A stretch of DNA of 64,000 bases from JAFGJQ01 sp964586145 (GTDB taxonomy: Bacteria > Planctomycetota > Phycisphaerae > UBA1845): assembly GCA_964586145.1 (NCBI GenBank), contig CAZPHH010000003.1, positions 49,134 to 113,133 of the forward strand, given 5' to 3'. Positions 17,196 to 26,900 of this stretch are shown one piece after another (the stretch's first letter is position 1; every line of letters starts with the position of its first letter). The translations under genes were made by a program, and so were the position numbers. Below the pieces are notes generated by a model. That model saw only the letters and a program-made list of their open reading frames with translations. It did no database searches and was not told the DNA's origin.

Positions 17196-17657
17196 TCACC
17201 CATTGTCCGTTTCGGCTTCGCCGCGATCATCTGGAGCGGGTCCTTCATCCCCGTTCGCTACGGCCACCGTGGTCCGGGCCCGGCGGGCGGGCCGTTCGCC
17301 GTCGTCGGCGTCCGGGTGGCCCTCCATCCGCCGCTCGGACGGCATGAATTGCTCCATGTGTTCGCGTGTCAGTCCTTCCGCTTGCAGAACGAGCGCCCGC
17401 AGAACGGACTCCGAGAGCTGGACATCGCGTTCGATGCCGCGGATGCGGGAGGGCTCCGCCAGGAAGTACGTGAGCACGTACACGCCGCGCTTGCGGCCCT
17501 CCACCTCGTAGGCGAGCTTCCGCTCGTCCCAGCGGCGGCAGAGGACGATCTCCGCCTCGGCCCGATCCATGATGCGCCGGATTTCCTTTTCGGCGTTTGC
17601 GAAATCGGTGGCAAACCCCGGGTCAAACAGGAACATGGCTTCATACTGTTTCTTCAA
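17196..17657 (-). CDS. rpsF: 30S ribosomal protein S6 (TTG start)
   Basis: S6 binds 16S rRNA as a heterodimer with S18. The conserved strand YEAMFLFDPGF and the segment YEVEGRKRGVYVLTYFLAEP identify it. I place the start at TTG 17657 (LKKQYEAMFLFDP) because GGAGGTG lies about nine bases upstream and it keeps the first strand; the first in-frame ATG (17636) would cut that strand. The 153-residue product has a C-terminal tail of about 45 residues rich in Arg, Glu and Asp, longer than in E. coli S6. In some bacteria the S6:S18 pair regulates this operon's leader; here rpsR is not in the cluster. Confidence 0.94.
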   Translation of the reverse strand: MKKQYEAMFLFDPGFATDFANAEKEIRRIMDRAEAEIVLCRRWDERKLAYEVEGRKRGVYVLTYFLAEPSRIRGIERDVQLSESVLRALVLQAEGLTREHMEQFMPSERRMEGHPDADDGERPARRARTTVAVANGDEGPAPDDRGEAETDNG

Positions 17658-17692
17658 CGTCGCACACCTCCAGGTTCGATGGCGGGCGGGGG

Positions 17693-18280
17693 TCAGGAGG
17701 TCGGTTCCGACTCGCCCACGTCCGGCAGCCCGTTGTATTCGTTCATGGCCGCCTCGACGCCTCTCGCCAGCCAGCATTCCACCGCGTCGGCGGCCCGAAG
17801 CACCACCGGACGCACGATCGGTTCCTCTGCATCCGCAAAACGCTCAAGCACGTATCGGGCCGGATCTCCCACCGGCCCGCCGATGCCGATCCGCAGCCGG
17901 GCGAACTCCTCCGAGCCCAGCCGATTCACGATGTCCGACAGCCCGTTGTGGCTGCCCGCCGAGCCCCGGGCCCGCATCCGCAGCCGGCCCAGCGGCAGGG
18001 CGAAGTCGTCGCTGATCACCAGCAGGTCCGCCGGCTCCAGCCGGTGGAACCGTCCGGCGGCCTGCACGGCTTGGCCGCTGCGGTTCATGAAGGTGGTCGG
18101 CTTGAGCAGCAGCACCCGCTCCGTCCCCACCGCCGCCGAACCCGCCCAGCCGTGAAACTGCTCACGGCCCAGGTTCACTCCCCAGCGGCCGGCCAGTTCG
18201 TCCGCCACCCGAAAGCCCACGTTGTGCCGCGTGCTCTCGTAGCGGGGGCCGGGGTTACCGAGTCCGACGATCAGCTTCAC
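17693..18280 (-). CDS. pth: Peptidyl-tRNA hydrolase
   Basis: Pth releases peptides from prematurely dropped peptidyl-tRNA. The 195-residue protein has the family start MKLIVGLGNPGPRYESTRHNVGF with the catalytic His in RHNVGF. It also has KPTTFMNRSGQAV, the substrate-site ISDDFALPLGRLR and GSAGSHNGLSDI. It lies between rplY and rpsF, 35 bases before the rpsF TTG start and 19 bases after rplY, the common rplY-pth pairing. Confidence 0.96.
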   Translation of the reverse strand: MKLIVGLGNPGPRYESTRHNVGFRVADELAGRWGVNLGREQFHGWAGSAAVGTERVLLLKPTTFMNRSGQAVQAAGRFHRLEPADLLVISDDFALPLGRLRMRARGSAGSHNGLSDIVNRLGSEEFARLRIGIGGPVGDPARYVLERFADAEEPIVRPVVLRAADAVECWLARGVEAAMNEYNGLPDVGESEPTS

Positions 18281-18299
18281 CCGACAATGGCCGGGGCGA

Positions 18300-18941
18300 T
18301 CAACCCCCGGACTCCTCCTCTTCCTCCGCCTTGGCGCGTCCGATCACCTCGGGCTGCGTGGACTCCTCGGCGCCTTCCTCGGCCGACACGGCTTCCTCCG
18401 CCAGCACGCGGACGGTGGCCACCCGCTCGTCCGGCTCGTGCTGAATCGTGACGCCCGGCGGCAATGGCAGATCGCGCACAAACAGCACGTCGTTGACCGC
18501 CATGTTCGAGACCACGACGCGGAGGGTTTCCGGGATCTGCGTGACCACGCACTCCACTTCCACCTCTGAGAGCATCTGCTCCAGCACGCCGCCCTCCGCG
18601 GCGCCTTTGGGCGTGCCCCGGAGTTCCACCGGAACGGTCACGGTGACGCGCTCATCCATGGCCACCCGCATCAGGTCCATGTGGACCGGAATCGAGCTTC
18701 GATAGTCGTGCTGGACCTCCTTGATCAGGTACTGGCTCTGCCGGCCCTCCAGGTCCAGCGTCAGCACGCGGGCACCGTGGGCCAGGGCCACCTCAACGTC
18801 GTGCGCGTCCAGCGTGATCGGTTCGGGGGTCTCCTTGTGCCCGTACAGAATCGCGGGCACGCGTCCCCGCTCGCGCTCGCGGCGAGCCGCATGACTGCCG
18901 AGTGTCGTCCGGGGAGTTGCTTTGAGCGTACTGATGTCCAT
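18300..18941 (-). CDS. rplY: 50S ribosomal protein L25/general stress protein Ctc
   Basis: This 213-residue protein is the long, two-domain L25/Ctc form that binds 5S rRNA. The N-terminal domain shows RVPAILYGHKETPEPITLDAHDVEVAL and the C-terminal TL5-like beta domain VTVTVPVELRGTPKGAAEGGVLEQMLSEVEVE. It ends in an acidic tail (AEEGAEES...AEEEEESGG). It starts 19 bases after the prs stop and is followed by pth, so prs-rplY-pth-rpsF-ssb is probably one transcription unit. Confidence 0.95.
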   Translation of the reverse strand: MDISTLKATPRTTLGSHAARRERERGRVPAILYGHKETPEPITLDAHDVEVALAHGARVLTLDLEGRQSQYLIKEVQHDYRSSIPVHMDLMRVAMDERVTVTVPVELRGTPKGAAEGGVLEQMLSEVEVECVVTQIPETLRVVVSNMAVNDVLFVRDLPLPPGVTIQHEPDERVATVRVLAEEAVSAEEGAEESTQPEVIGRAKAEEEEESGG

Positions 18942-18960
18942 CTTGATCGTCGTCTCCGTG

Positions 18961-19968
18961 TCAGCATTTCACAGTCACGTTGTTCCAGCCGCTCTCAAAC
19001 AGGGCGCTGACGGACTCATGTCGGTGTATGCGGCGGATCGTCTCGCCGAACAGCTTGGCCACGGACAGGATGGTCAGGTTTCCCAGCTCCTGCCGGACCG
19101 AATCTTCCAGATCGATCGTGTTGGTCACGCAAATCTGCTCGAACGCGGCCTCTTTCAGCCGGCGGCAGGCCGGCCCTGCGAGCACCGGGTGTGTCGCCCC
19201 CACGTAGACCTTTTCCGCTCCGTGCTCGCGGACCAGCCGGGCTGCTCCGCAGACCGTGCCTGCCGTCGTGATCATGTCATCAAACAGCAGCACGGTCTTG
19301 CCCTTCACGTTCCCAATGATGCTCACCGCATCGATGTCCGACCCGTCCCGCCGCCGCTTGTCGATCACCGCGATGTCGCCGTGCAGCCGCGAGGCGTACT
19401 GGTTGGCCGTCTTGAGGTTCCCCACGTCCGGCGAAACGATCACGGGGTCCTTCAGATTCATGTCCAGGAAATGGTCCGAAATCACGGGAACGGCCGTCAT
19501 GTGGTCCACGGGGATGTCGAAGAACCCCTGGATCTGGTCGGCGTGCAGGTTCATCGCCAGCACGCGGTGCGCGCCCGCCGCACAGATCAGGTTGGCGACC
19601 AGCTTGGCGGTGATGGGCGTTCGGCCCTCCGCCTTGCGGTCCTGCCGGGCATACCCGAAGTACGGGATGACCGCGGTGATCCGCGTGGCCGAGGCCCGAC
19701 GGAGGCTGTCGATGTAGATCAGCAGCTCCATCAGGTTGTCGTTGACCGGCGGGCACGTGGACTGCACCACAAAGCAGTCTTTGCCGCGGACGTCGTCGCG
19801 CAGCTTCAGAAAGGTCTCGCCGTCCGGAAACGGCGACACCGAGGCCTGCCCCTGGACGATCCCCAGGTGTTGGCAAATCTCCGTCGTGAGCGCGCCCGAG
19901 GCACTGCCCGCGAAGACCTTCAGATCGCGCAAATCGTCCCGACTCCATCGCTCACTCGCCCAATTCAT
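18961..19968 (-). CDS. prs: Ribose-phosphate pyrophosphokinase
   Basis: Prs makes PRPP from ribose 5-phosphate and ATP for nucleotide, His and Trp synthesis. Its 335 residues include FPDGETFLKLRDDVRGKDCFVVQS, the flexible catalytic region IPYFGYARQDRKAEGRTPITAKLVAN, the divalent-metal segment MNLHADQIQGFFDIPVDH and the PRPP-binding loop VLLFDDMITTAGT. The N-terminus has about 15 extra residues before LKVFAGSAS. It probably heads the prs-rplY-pth-rpsF-ssb unit; a tRNA-Gln gene lies 161 bases upstream on the same strand. Confidence 0.96.
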   Translation of the reverse strand: MNWASERWSRDDLRDLKVFAGSASGALTTEICQHLGIVQGQASVSPFPDGETFLKLRDDVRGKDCFVVQSTCPPVNDNLMELLIYIDSLRRASATRITAVIPYFGYARQDRKAEGRTPITAKLVANLICAAGAHRVLAMNLHADQIQGFFDIPVDHMTAVPVISDHFLDMNLKDPVIVSPDVGNLKTANQYASRLHGDIAVIDKRRRDGSDIDAVSIIGNVKGKTVLLFDDMITTAGTVCGAARLVREHGAEKVYVGATHPVLAGPACRRLKEAAFEQICVTNTIDLEDSVRQELGNLTILSVAKLFGETIRRIHRHESVSALFESGWNNVTVKC

Positions 19969-20129
19969 GGTTGCGACGCTGCCTCGCCTGCGCTGGACTC
20001 GATGGACCCGCCGACGTCACCCGACCGAACCACGGGCGGCCGCCCCGTGCGCGGGGCGGATACGTCGGCCTTCACCGCACGGCCGCCTTTCCCCCACACC
20101 ACGCGAACCTCGTCCGCTCGCGCCTCTCA

Positions 20130-20201
20130 CTACCCGGCCTGGACTCGAACCAGGAATGCCAGGACCAAAACCTGGTGTGTTGCCAATTACACCACCGGGT
20201 A
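20130..20201 (-). tRNA. tRNA-Gln (UUG)
   Basis: The reverse complement folds into a full cloverleaf. The acceptor arm TACCCGG/CCGGGTA pairs 7 of 7, the anticodon stem is CCAGG/CCTGG around loop TTTTGGT giving anticodon TTG, and the T arm is CCTGG-TTCGAGT-CCAGG. The discriminator base is G, as expected for tRNA-Gln. CCA is not encoded (TGA follows). Length is 72 including the discriminator. Confidence 0.95.
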
Positions 20202-20947
20202 TCCGTACCCGCACGCGGGTCTGCCGCCCATCCTGACCCGCCGTCCTGTCCCAGTCCAGAGGCCGACTCCACCTGCCCTTGGACAACTGCGGATGCTCCG
20301 ACGCCGGCGCCGGGGCCCGATGAATCTCTGAAACCCTGCTGTGGAAACCGTATCCGCCGAATGAGGGGGACGCGGCCAGAGCCCGGAACCGAGGCTTGAG
20401 CACTCCGCCGCGAAGTGGACTGCCCACCGACCGCTGCCCCAGTACCACCGGGCTGCAACGAGCCGCCCCAGGAACGCCCCAGGCTCGATCGCCGGAGCCA
20501 CAACCGCATACCCGACGATCGGATTCGTAGAATACCGGCCCACGCGCGGCCAGTCAACGACGGCGGCCCCGCCCGGGGCGCCCGACCCACGCGTGGCGTG
20601 CCGGGCGCGGCCCTGTGCGACCTCCCGCACCGCGCTCCGGCGCCAGGCGACGGGTCACGGCAGCATATCCTGTAACCATTGACTTGACAATAGATTACGG
20701 ACATTCGTCCGGATTCGCCTTCCCGCGCGAACCCCCCCGGCTCTCGTTCGTAGTAGAGGGTGAAGAGAACGGATACCAAAGCCAAGACCAGAGAGCCAAT
20801 CTTCCTCCTCCTGACAACCTGTTCCCGACCGAAGCGTCGCGGTGGTTCGCCAGACCACCGCGACGTTGCTTCTGGGAATCTGCGGTGCCGGAAACCCGCC
20901 CAGCAAAGAGGGACCGGGCTTCCTCCATCTTCTCTGGACGCCTCAAC
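20202..20947. other. Gene-free region with a REP-like hairpin
   Basis: I see no supported gene between the tRNA and the first scaffold gap. At 20835-20865 there is a perfect 12-bp stem, CGTCGCGGTGGT/ACCACCGCGACG, with a 7-base loop, like a palindromic repeat. An AT-richer patch near 20675-20700 contains TTGACA (20684-20689) but no -10 match at a normal distance. Confidence 0.5.
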
Positions 20948-21047
20948 NNNNNNNNNNNNNNNNNNNNNNNNNNNNNNNNNNNNNNNNNNNNNNNNNNNNN
21001 NNNNNNNNNNNNNNNNNNNNNNNNNNNNNNNNNNNNNNNNNNNNNNN
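20948..21047. other. Scaffold gap (100 N) flanked by a 55-bp duplicated end
   Basis: The 55 bases before the gap (20893-20947) are identical to the 55 bases after it (21048-21102). The true distance is therefore probably an overlap of 55 bases and the gap is an assembly artefact. Open frames that read across it contain runs of X and are not real. Confidence 0.9.
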
Positions 21048-21207
21048 AACCCGCCCAGCAAAGAGGGACCGGGCTTCCTCCATCTTCTCTGGACGCCTCA
21101 ACCAACCCACGCAGATGCACACGCCGCGGATGTGCGGGCGCTCATTCAGGCTCGGCGGGCGGGCTGGCGCGTGCTGTCACCAGGGCAGCCACCCCGCGCC
21201 GGGCCCG

Positions 21208-22122
21208 TCAGGCCGGGTTGGCCGGGGCCAAGTTCGCCAGCAGGGGCTCCAGGCGTGTTCGGGCGCCGGGGCGCAGGATGAAGACCAGTCGCGGGGGCAG
21301 ATCCGGGCGGGGGGCGGGCCGGAGGGTTAGCCCCGAAGGAGAGGCGTCCAGGTGCTGCAGGCCGGCGGCGGTGGGGAAGTAGCCCTTGGCCCGGTACAGC
21401 ACGTCGGAAAGCTCGCGAAGGGCGGCGGTCAGGGCGTTTGCGTCCAGCACGCGGTCGACGGTGATGGTCATCACCTCGTAGTTCGGGTCGGCGCAGAGGG
21501 CGTATTGCCCGGCCCGCGCCTGCGCGCAGCGCGGCGTGAAGAGGTCGATGTCCGCCGCGCAGAAAGAGGTCCGCACGATGTCCAGCGACGCGTTGATGGT
21601 CCGCAAAGCTCGCTCGGTCTCATCGAGCCGGTCGGGCGAATACAGGTCACTCTTGTTAAGCAACGCCACATCGCTGGCGACGATCTGTGCGCTCAGGTTC
21701 GGCAACGTCTGAACGAGCGTGGCAAACGTGCCCGGATCCACGACGCTGACCACGCGGGCGAGCCGGAAGGGCCCGTCGAGCCGCGTCTCCTCCAGCATCC
21801 GAGGAACCACCCCGGGGTCGGCAATGCCGCTGGCCTCGATCACCACGCCGTCGACCGGCGTGTCGGGGTTGGCGGCCCGTCCGGCCACGGCCTGCAGGTG
21901 CCGGATGAAATCCGTGACCAGGCAGCGACAGAAGATGCTGCCGCCGACCACGCTGATCAGGTCATCGGGCGGGCACTCGATCAGCGGCCCGTCCACGTCC
22001 ACGGGGGCGAACTCGTTGACCAGAAAGACGAGTCGCCGGCCCCGGTGGGTACGCACCACGTGCTGCAGGAACGTCGTTTTCCCGCTTCCCAGGAACCCGG
22101 TAACAAAGGCCAGCGGAATCAT
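21208..22122 (-). CDS. CobW/COG0523-family GTPase
   Basis: This 304-residue protein is a G3E-family P-loop GTPase of the CobW/YeiR/YciC group, which act as metallochaperones or insertion factors for metal- and corrinoid-dependent enzymes. Walker A is GFLGSGKTT (residues 8-16), followed by VNEFAPVDVDG, the family's switch region, and NKSDLYS as the guanine-specificity loop. The usual GGCxCC metal motif is replaced by GGSIFCRC, which keeps a Cys-x-Cys pair. The start ATG 22122 overlaps the stop of the upstream methyltransferase-thioredoxin gene (ATGA), so the two are made together. I infer a role in metal or corrinoid loading of that partner. Confidence 0.85.
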   Translation of the reverse strand: MIPLAFVTGFLGSGKTTFLQHVVRTHRGRRLVFLVNEFAPVDVDGPLIECPPDDLISVVGGSIFCRCLVTDFIRHLQAVAGRAANPDTPVDGVVIEASGIADPGVVPRMLEETRLDGPFRLARVVSVVDPGTFATLVQTLPNLSAQIVASDVALLNKSDLYSPDRLDETERALRTINASLDIVRTSFCAADIDLFTPRCAQARAGQYALCADPNYEVMTITVDRVLDANALTAALRELSDVLYRAKGYFPTAAGLQHLDASPSGLTLRPAPRPDLPPRLVFILRPGARTRLEPLLANLAPANPA

Positions 22123-23504
22123 GCCGGTCGCTCCTTCACGGCGGCCTCCAGGGCCTGCGTGAGCGTCGTTGCGTCGGGGATGATCGACGCGAATCGAGGC
22201 CGGCCGTGGATGCAGAGGGTGGGGATGTTTTCCACCCCCAGCCGGGTCATGAAACCCAGGCCTTCGTGGGTGGTGATCTTGCGTTCGTACACGGCCACCC
22301 GGTCCCCAAACGCCGCCGCTGCCTGCCGGGCGGCATCCACCATGTACTGACAGGGGGCGCACGAGGCGGAATCGAGCGTCACCACGTCCACGATGACACG
22401 GGGCTCGCTCGCATAGTCGGGCAGAACGACATCGTCGAACGATCGGGCCGTTTTCACTCGTAGTGTGGCGTTGGCGACGTGTCGCTGGTAGTCGTCGTGG
22501 ACCATCAGGGCCACCGCTTCCAGGTTGGCCTCGGGCGTGGCATAGGGCAGGTCGCAGCCCGGCGCCAGGACAAAGCCGTTGGTGCCGCCGATCTCCATGC
22601 AGCGGATGGCCTCGAGCTTCGCGTCGTCCGGATCGCCCAGAAGCAGCACGGTTGTCAGCTTCATGTTTCCGCCGAAGGATCGGCCGTACCGGCCCGCCAG
22701 TTCCTTGAGCATCTCCAGCGGCACGTTCTCATCGATGGACACGTTGTCACACCGCGTCCGGCACATGCGCTCCAGATTCCGCGTCGCGTTGCCACAGACG
22801 AACATGGACGACAGGCCGCCCCGATCTCGAATGTGCGAGAAGACTCGGTTGACCGGCTCCGCCACGAACGCCTCAAAATGGTCGGGCGAAATCTGGCTCG
22901 TCATCGGGTCGACCACCGCCACCACGTCCGCCCCGTGCTTCAGGTACGCCTCGGCGGTCTGCACCCCCACATCGGCGCAGAACTCGATGACCTGCTGCAC
23001 CGCGTCCGGATCCTGGAGCATGTCCAGGAACACGCGGGTGCCCATCAAGTGCAGGGTCAGCGTGAAAGGTCCCGTGATCAGCCCGTAGAGTGCGGTCGTC
23101 CGTCCGATCTCACCCTTGGTTCGCCGGAGGGCCTCCAGCACCAGCGGGAACCGTCCGGCGGACAGGTCGAAGCGGGGCAGCCGGTCGACGCCGCCCTGCG
23201 CCAGCGGGTGCGAGACGACGGCGGGCGGCGTGTCGTCCGCCCATCGCAGGTCGCAGCCGAGAACCTCTGCCTCCATCTGGAGATCGAACACCACAGGAAG
23301 GCCGTCCGGGCGGTATCGCTGATGGGCGGCCAGCAGCCCGTCGACGATGCGGTCGGCGGATTGCAGGTACTCCCGGGCGCTGATTCCCAGCATCTTGGCG
23401 CCATGAACACCCACGAAGGGGACCCACCCGGCCCGGCGGGTCGCTCCCCCCTGAAGCGAATGGAGCAAGAGGTCTTTGCCTGTCACATGGCTCATCAGGA
23501 GCAT
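22119..23504 (-). CDS. UroD/MtaA-type methyltransferase fused to a thioredoxin-like domain
   Basis: Residues 1 to about 360 form a uroporphyrinogen-decarboxylase-fold domain closest to MtaA/CmuA methyltransferases, which move methyl groups between corrinoid proteins and thiols: PVVFDLQMEAEVLGCDLRW, YGLITGPFTLTLHLMG, GADVVAVVDPMTSQISP, FVCGNATRNLERM. The family's zinc site normally has His-x-Cys before GN; here it reads Phe-x-Cys, while the late Cys in LAPGCDLPYATP is kept. Residues 365-461 are a thioredoxin-like domain with CAPC and the cis-Pro loop NIPTLCIHG. The start is ATG 23504 or 23495 (MSHVTGKD), neither with a strong ribosome site. It overlaps the CobW gene (ATGA). A thiol or corrinoid methyl transfer role is plausible; the substrate is unknown. 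Confidence 0.82.
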   Translation of the reverse strand: MLLMSHVTGKDLLLHSLQGGATRRAGWVPFVGVHGAKMLGISAREYLQSADRIVDGLLAAHQRYRPDGLPVVFDLQMEAEVLGCDLRWADDTPPAVVSHPLAQGGVDRLPRFDLSAGRFPLVLEALRRTKGEIGRTTALYGLITGPFTLTLHLMGTRVFLDMLQDPDAVQQVIEFCADVGVQTAEAYLKHGADVVAVVDPMTSQISPDHFEAFVAEPVNRVFSHIRDRGGLSSMFVCGNATRNLERMCRTRCDNVSIDENVPLEMLKELAGRYGRSFGGNMKLTTVLLLGDPDDAKLEAIRCMEIGGTNGFVLAPGCDLPYATPEANLEAVALMVHDDYQRHVANATLRVKTARSFDDVVLPDYASEPRVIVDVVTLDSASCAPCQYMVDAARQAAAAFGDRVAVYERKITTHEGLGFMTRLGVENIPTLCIHGRPRFASIIPDATTLTQALEAAVKERPA

Positions 23505-23909
23505 TCCACGCGAGCGCCTGACACCGGGGGGCGGATCCTCTGCCGGCGCGGAGGCGCCCGCGCCGACCCGGCGCGGGATTCGCTACACCCCTATAGCGGG
23601 CGGGATGGGCGGGATCAACCGGTTCGGTTTTTCGAGCAGGCGGGGTGGAACCGAACCGGTCGCCGGGCGTAGAAATGAGATGCATACGCCGGCCCCCTGT
23701 CCCGCCGAACGCGCGCGATCCCGGACGGGATCCCGCTCCTGGGACGGGCCACCCAAACGCGGGGCCGCTGCGGCCCGGATCGGTGGCACGAGGGCCGGGT
23801 CTGTGGTAATCTCCACCACTTGATTTCGGGGTTCGTCAGTCTGTGAGACCCCATGCAAGCCGTATGAGGAAGCAATCTGCCCGGACAGGCAAAAAAGGGG
23901 GAGTTGACC
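23505..23909. other. Divergent intergenic region
   Basis: This 405-base spacer separates the minus-strand methyltransferase from the plus-strand DUF4159 operon and should carry both promoters. I found no convincing paired -35/-10 boxes. The plus-side ribosome site GGGGGAG (23897-23903) is the only clear element. Confidence 0.45.
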
Positions 23910-26900
23910 GTGCCTCTGAATCGTAATCCGCGGGCGGCGGTGGCCGCAGCCATGCTCACCACTTGGGTGGCGGGCCTGCCGCTGTGCTCGGCGGGCCCGA
24001 ACCTGGTGGCGAACGGCCTGTTGAACCGAAACACGAAGTGGGCCGAGATGCGCCCGCTGTTGAGTCGGGACGGCGTCTTCTATGCATTTGACGGGGATGA
24101 CCACTTTGGACGAGTGGTCGTTTCGGGCGTGAACAACATGCGCCCGTTCCGCGACAAGATGAGGGTGGGATACGTGGAGCTGGGCGCTCAGGAGAAGGGC
24201 GGAATCCGCGGCCTGCTCGTCGACACCAAGGAGGTGGACTTCCCGACCCCCCCGGGAAAAGTCTCGGTCTGGTTTGAACTCAAGGGAGAGCTCCGCCCCA
24301 ACCGGACGTACGAATACGTCATTCAGGCAATCGTGTTCGGCCGGGATGGGGGCCAGGGAGTCCGGTGCCGGGTCATCGCACCGGCCCTGTGGGCCGACGG
24401 CCAACCGCAGGGGGCGGGTTTCAACGTCGTGCTCGATGGAGTGCCTCGGGAGACGACCGGGCGGGTGCGCACCGGGAGCTTCGGGCAACAGACGGGAACG
24501 GCGGCGGTGGTCGTCGAGCTGCCGGAAGGAGCGAAGGAGCAGTTCCTGTTCCGCCGGATCGTGTTTCGGGAGGTGGATGAGGCCCTCGCCGCCGGCCAGG
24601 AGCCGGAGATGCCCGTGCCGATTCGGTACATTCCGATTGAGGATTCGATCGAGCGGCGGGTGGCCGAAGTCCTGGCGAAATCCTCGGAACTGCTCAAGCA
24701 ATTCCAGGACAAGCGGGGCTTTTACGGGTTGGGGGAAGGCGGCGGCGGTATCGGCGGCGGCGGCATTGGGGGCGGCGGCGGCCAGGGCAGCCAGGACGGC
24801 GTCATTTCCGATACGGCGATGATCGTTTCGGCCCTGGCAGAGATGGGCGAGGACACCACGGAAGAGCCGCTGTCCACAGCACTCGATTGGCTGGCCGACG
24901 AGCGGCGTTTGCCGGAAGAGCAACCCAGCACCACGGCGGCGGTCGCCAACCGGTTGTACTGCCTGGCCCGGCACGGCGACCTGAACAAGCACGGGCGGAC
25001 GATTGCCCGGGACCTGGATTGGCTGCAGCGGGCCCAACTGGCGGACGGCGGCTGGGCGGAGACGAGCCCCGTGCGAGAGCCGCAGGCGGGCACGCCTTCC
25101 GAGCCGGTCCGATTGCAGTCCGATCACGTCAGTTCCGCCGGGGCGGTCGACGCCCTGCGGGAGGCCCACTTCGCGGGCCGCTCGGTGGACATCCGGCTCT
25201 GGCGGGCGGCGGCCGGCTATTGGGTGGATGCACAGGTCACGAACGGCGGCTTCACGGGCCTGATGCCCGCCTACGGTGGGGTGGGCGAAGTGCCGACATT
25301 GGCCCGGACGGCGGCCGGGTTGTCCGCGCTGCTGTCCACGCTTGACGTGGCGCACGGGCTGCTCGCCCGCAACTGCACTCAGTTCCGGGCGAACCGCCGG
25401 CAACTGGATGCGATCGGGGCGGCGTGGAACTGGTTGCTGGGCAACTATGCGTTTGAGCTGGACCGCGACTTCGTCCTGCCGGTGGAACAGCGGATGGCCC
25501 AGGAGTGGGGCCGGGGGGACGATCCGTTCACGCGGGCGTTCTACCTGCTGGGGGCGTCGCGGATCACCGGTCGGGACCGGCTGGCGAACCAGAACCTCTT
25601 CCGGGCGGAGGCCCGGAACGTGCTGCAGTACTACGATCGGGCCAGCGGCGTGTTTGCCGGCAGCCTGCGGGTTACGGGAAGCACGCTGGAATTGCTGGCG
25701 TCCGTGCATGCGCCGACCATGCTGCAGCGGCTGATCGCAGGAGGTGACGAGTTCTCCGCCTACAAGGGCGATGCCGAGCACGTGACTCGTTTCGTCTCGC
25801 GGGCACGCAGGCGTTCGCACAACTGGCGCGAGATTTCCATCGACCGGCCGATGGAGGAACTCGCCAAGACCCCGATCCTCTACCTGAGCGTCGAGGCCAT
25901 GCCGGACTGGAGCGACGAGGAGTGGGGCCGCCTGCGGGATTACTGCTTCGAGGGGGGCGTGATGGTGGTGAACGTGTCCGGCGAGGACGCGGCCCTCTCC
26001 GACGCGGCGCAGAAGCGAGTGGCGGCCCTGTTCCCGGAGTACACGGTCCGGGAGATGGCGGCGGACGATCCGCTGCTGGCCCTGGAAGGCGGCGTGACGC
26101 TCGAACGACCGCTGCGCGTCATCGGCAACGAACTCAAGAACTTCGTGTTCTTCACGCCGTCGGACTGGTCGTGCATCTGGCAGATGTACCAGACGCGGGA
26201 GCATCCGGAGGTGTTTGCCTTCATGAACGCTCTGCTGACCTACGCGACGGACGGCGAGCCGATCCCCGGCGCGTACGATCCGTCCCCGTATGCCACGGGC
26301 GCGGAGGGCGGCCGCACGCTTCGCATGGCCTACCTGGAGGTGGGCGGGTCGATCCCGGCCTACCCGGATTTCACTGAGAGCGTCAACCGGCTGATGCAGA
26401 CGCACTACCGGGTGAACGTGGAGGCGGCGACCTTCACGGACGGGCAGCCGCCGCCCATCCTGATGTGGGTCGCGGTCACGGGCCCCGCCCCGTGGACCGG
26501 GGACCAGAAGCAAGCCATCCGGGCGGCCCTGGAAAACGACACCTACCTGTTTATGGACGTGGCCGGGGGAAACCAGGCGTGGGCCGAATCCTTTGAGGCG
26601 AGCCTCCGGACGTTCGATCCCGACCTGACGATCAAGCCGCTTCCCTCGCTGCACCCGGTGTACACGGGGCAGGTGCGGGGCACGCAGGGATTTGACGTCA
26701 AACAGGTGAGCGTGCGCAAGGCCCTCCACCGGAAGCGATACCCGGACGATGAGGACAAGGACGCCATCCGGACCGGCCGGTGCGATCTGTACCGAATCAT
26801 GCACCGGGCCCGGGAGATCGGGGTCCTCAGCAGGCACGACATCTGCTCCGGCGTGGGCAACGTGCGGTATCCGGGCGTGCGCGGACCGGTTCCGGAGGCG

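Noticed and set aside
20072..21061. Open frames crossing the scaffold gap at 20948
   Set aside because: They contain runs of X from the Ns and rest on an artefactual duplication.
23583..26837. Very long minus-strand frame opposite the DUF4159 gene
   Set aside because: Translation is compositionally biased (Arg, Pro, Gly, His) with no domain, and the plus-strand protein has signal peptide, repeats and DUF4159 motifs.
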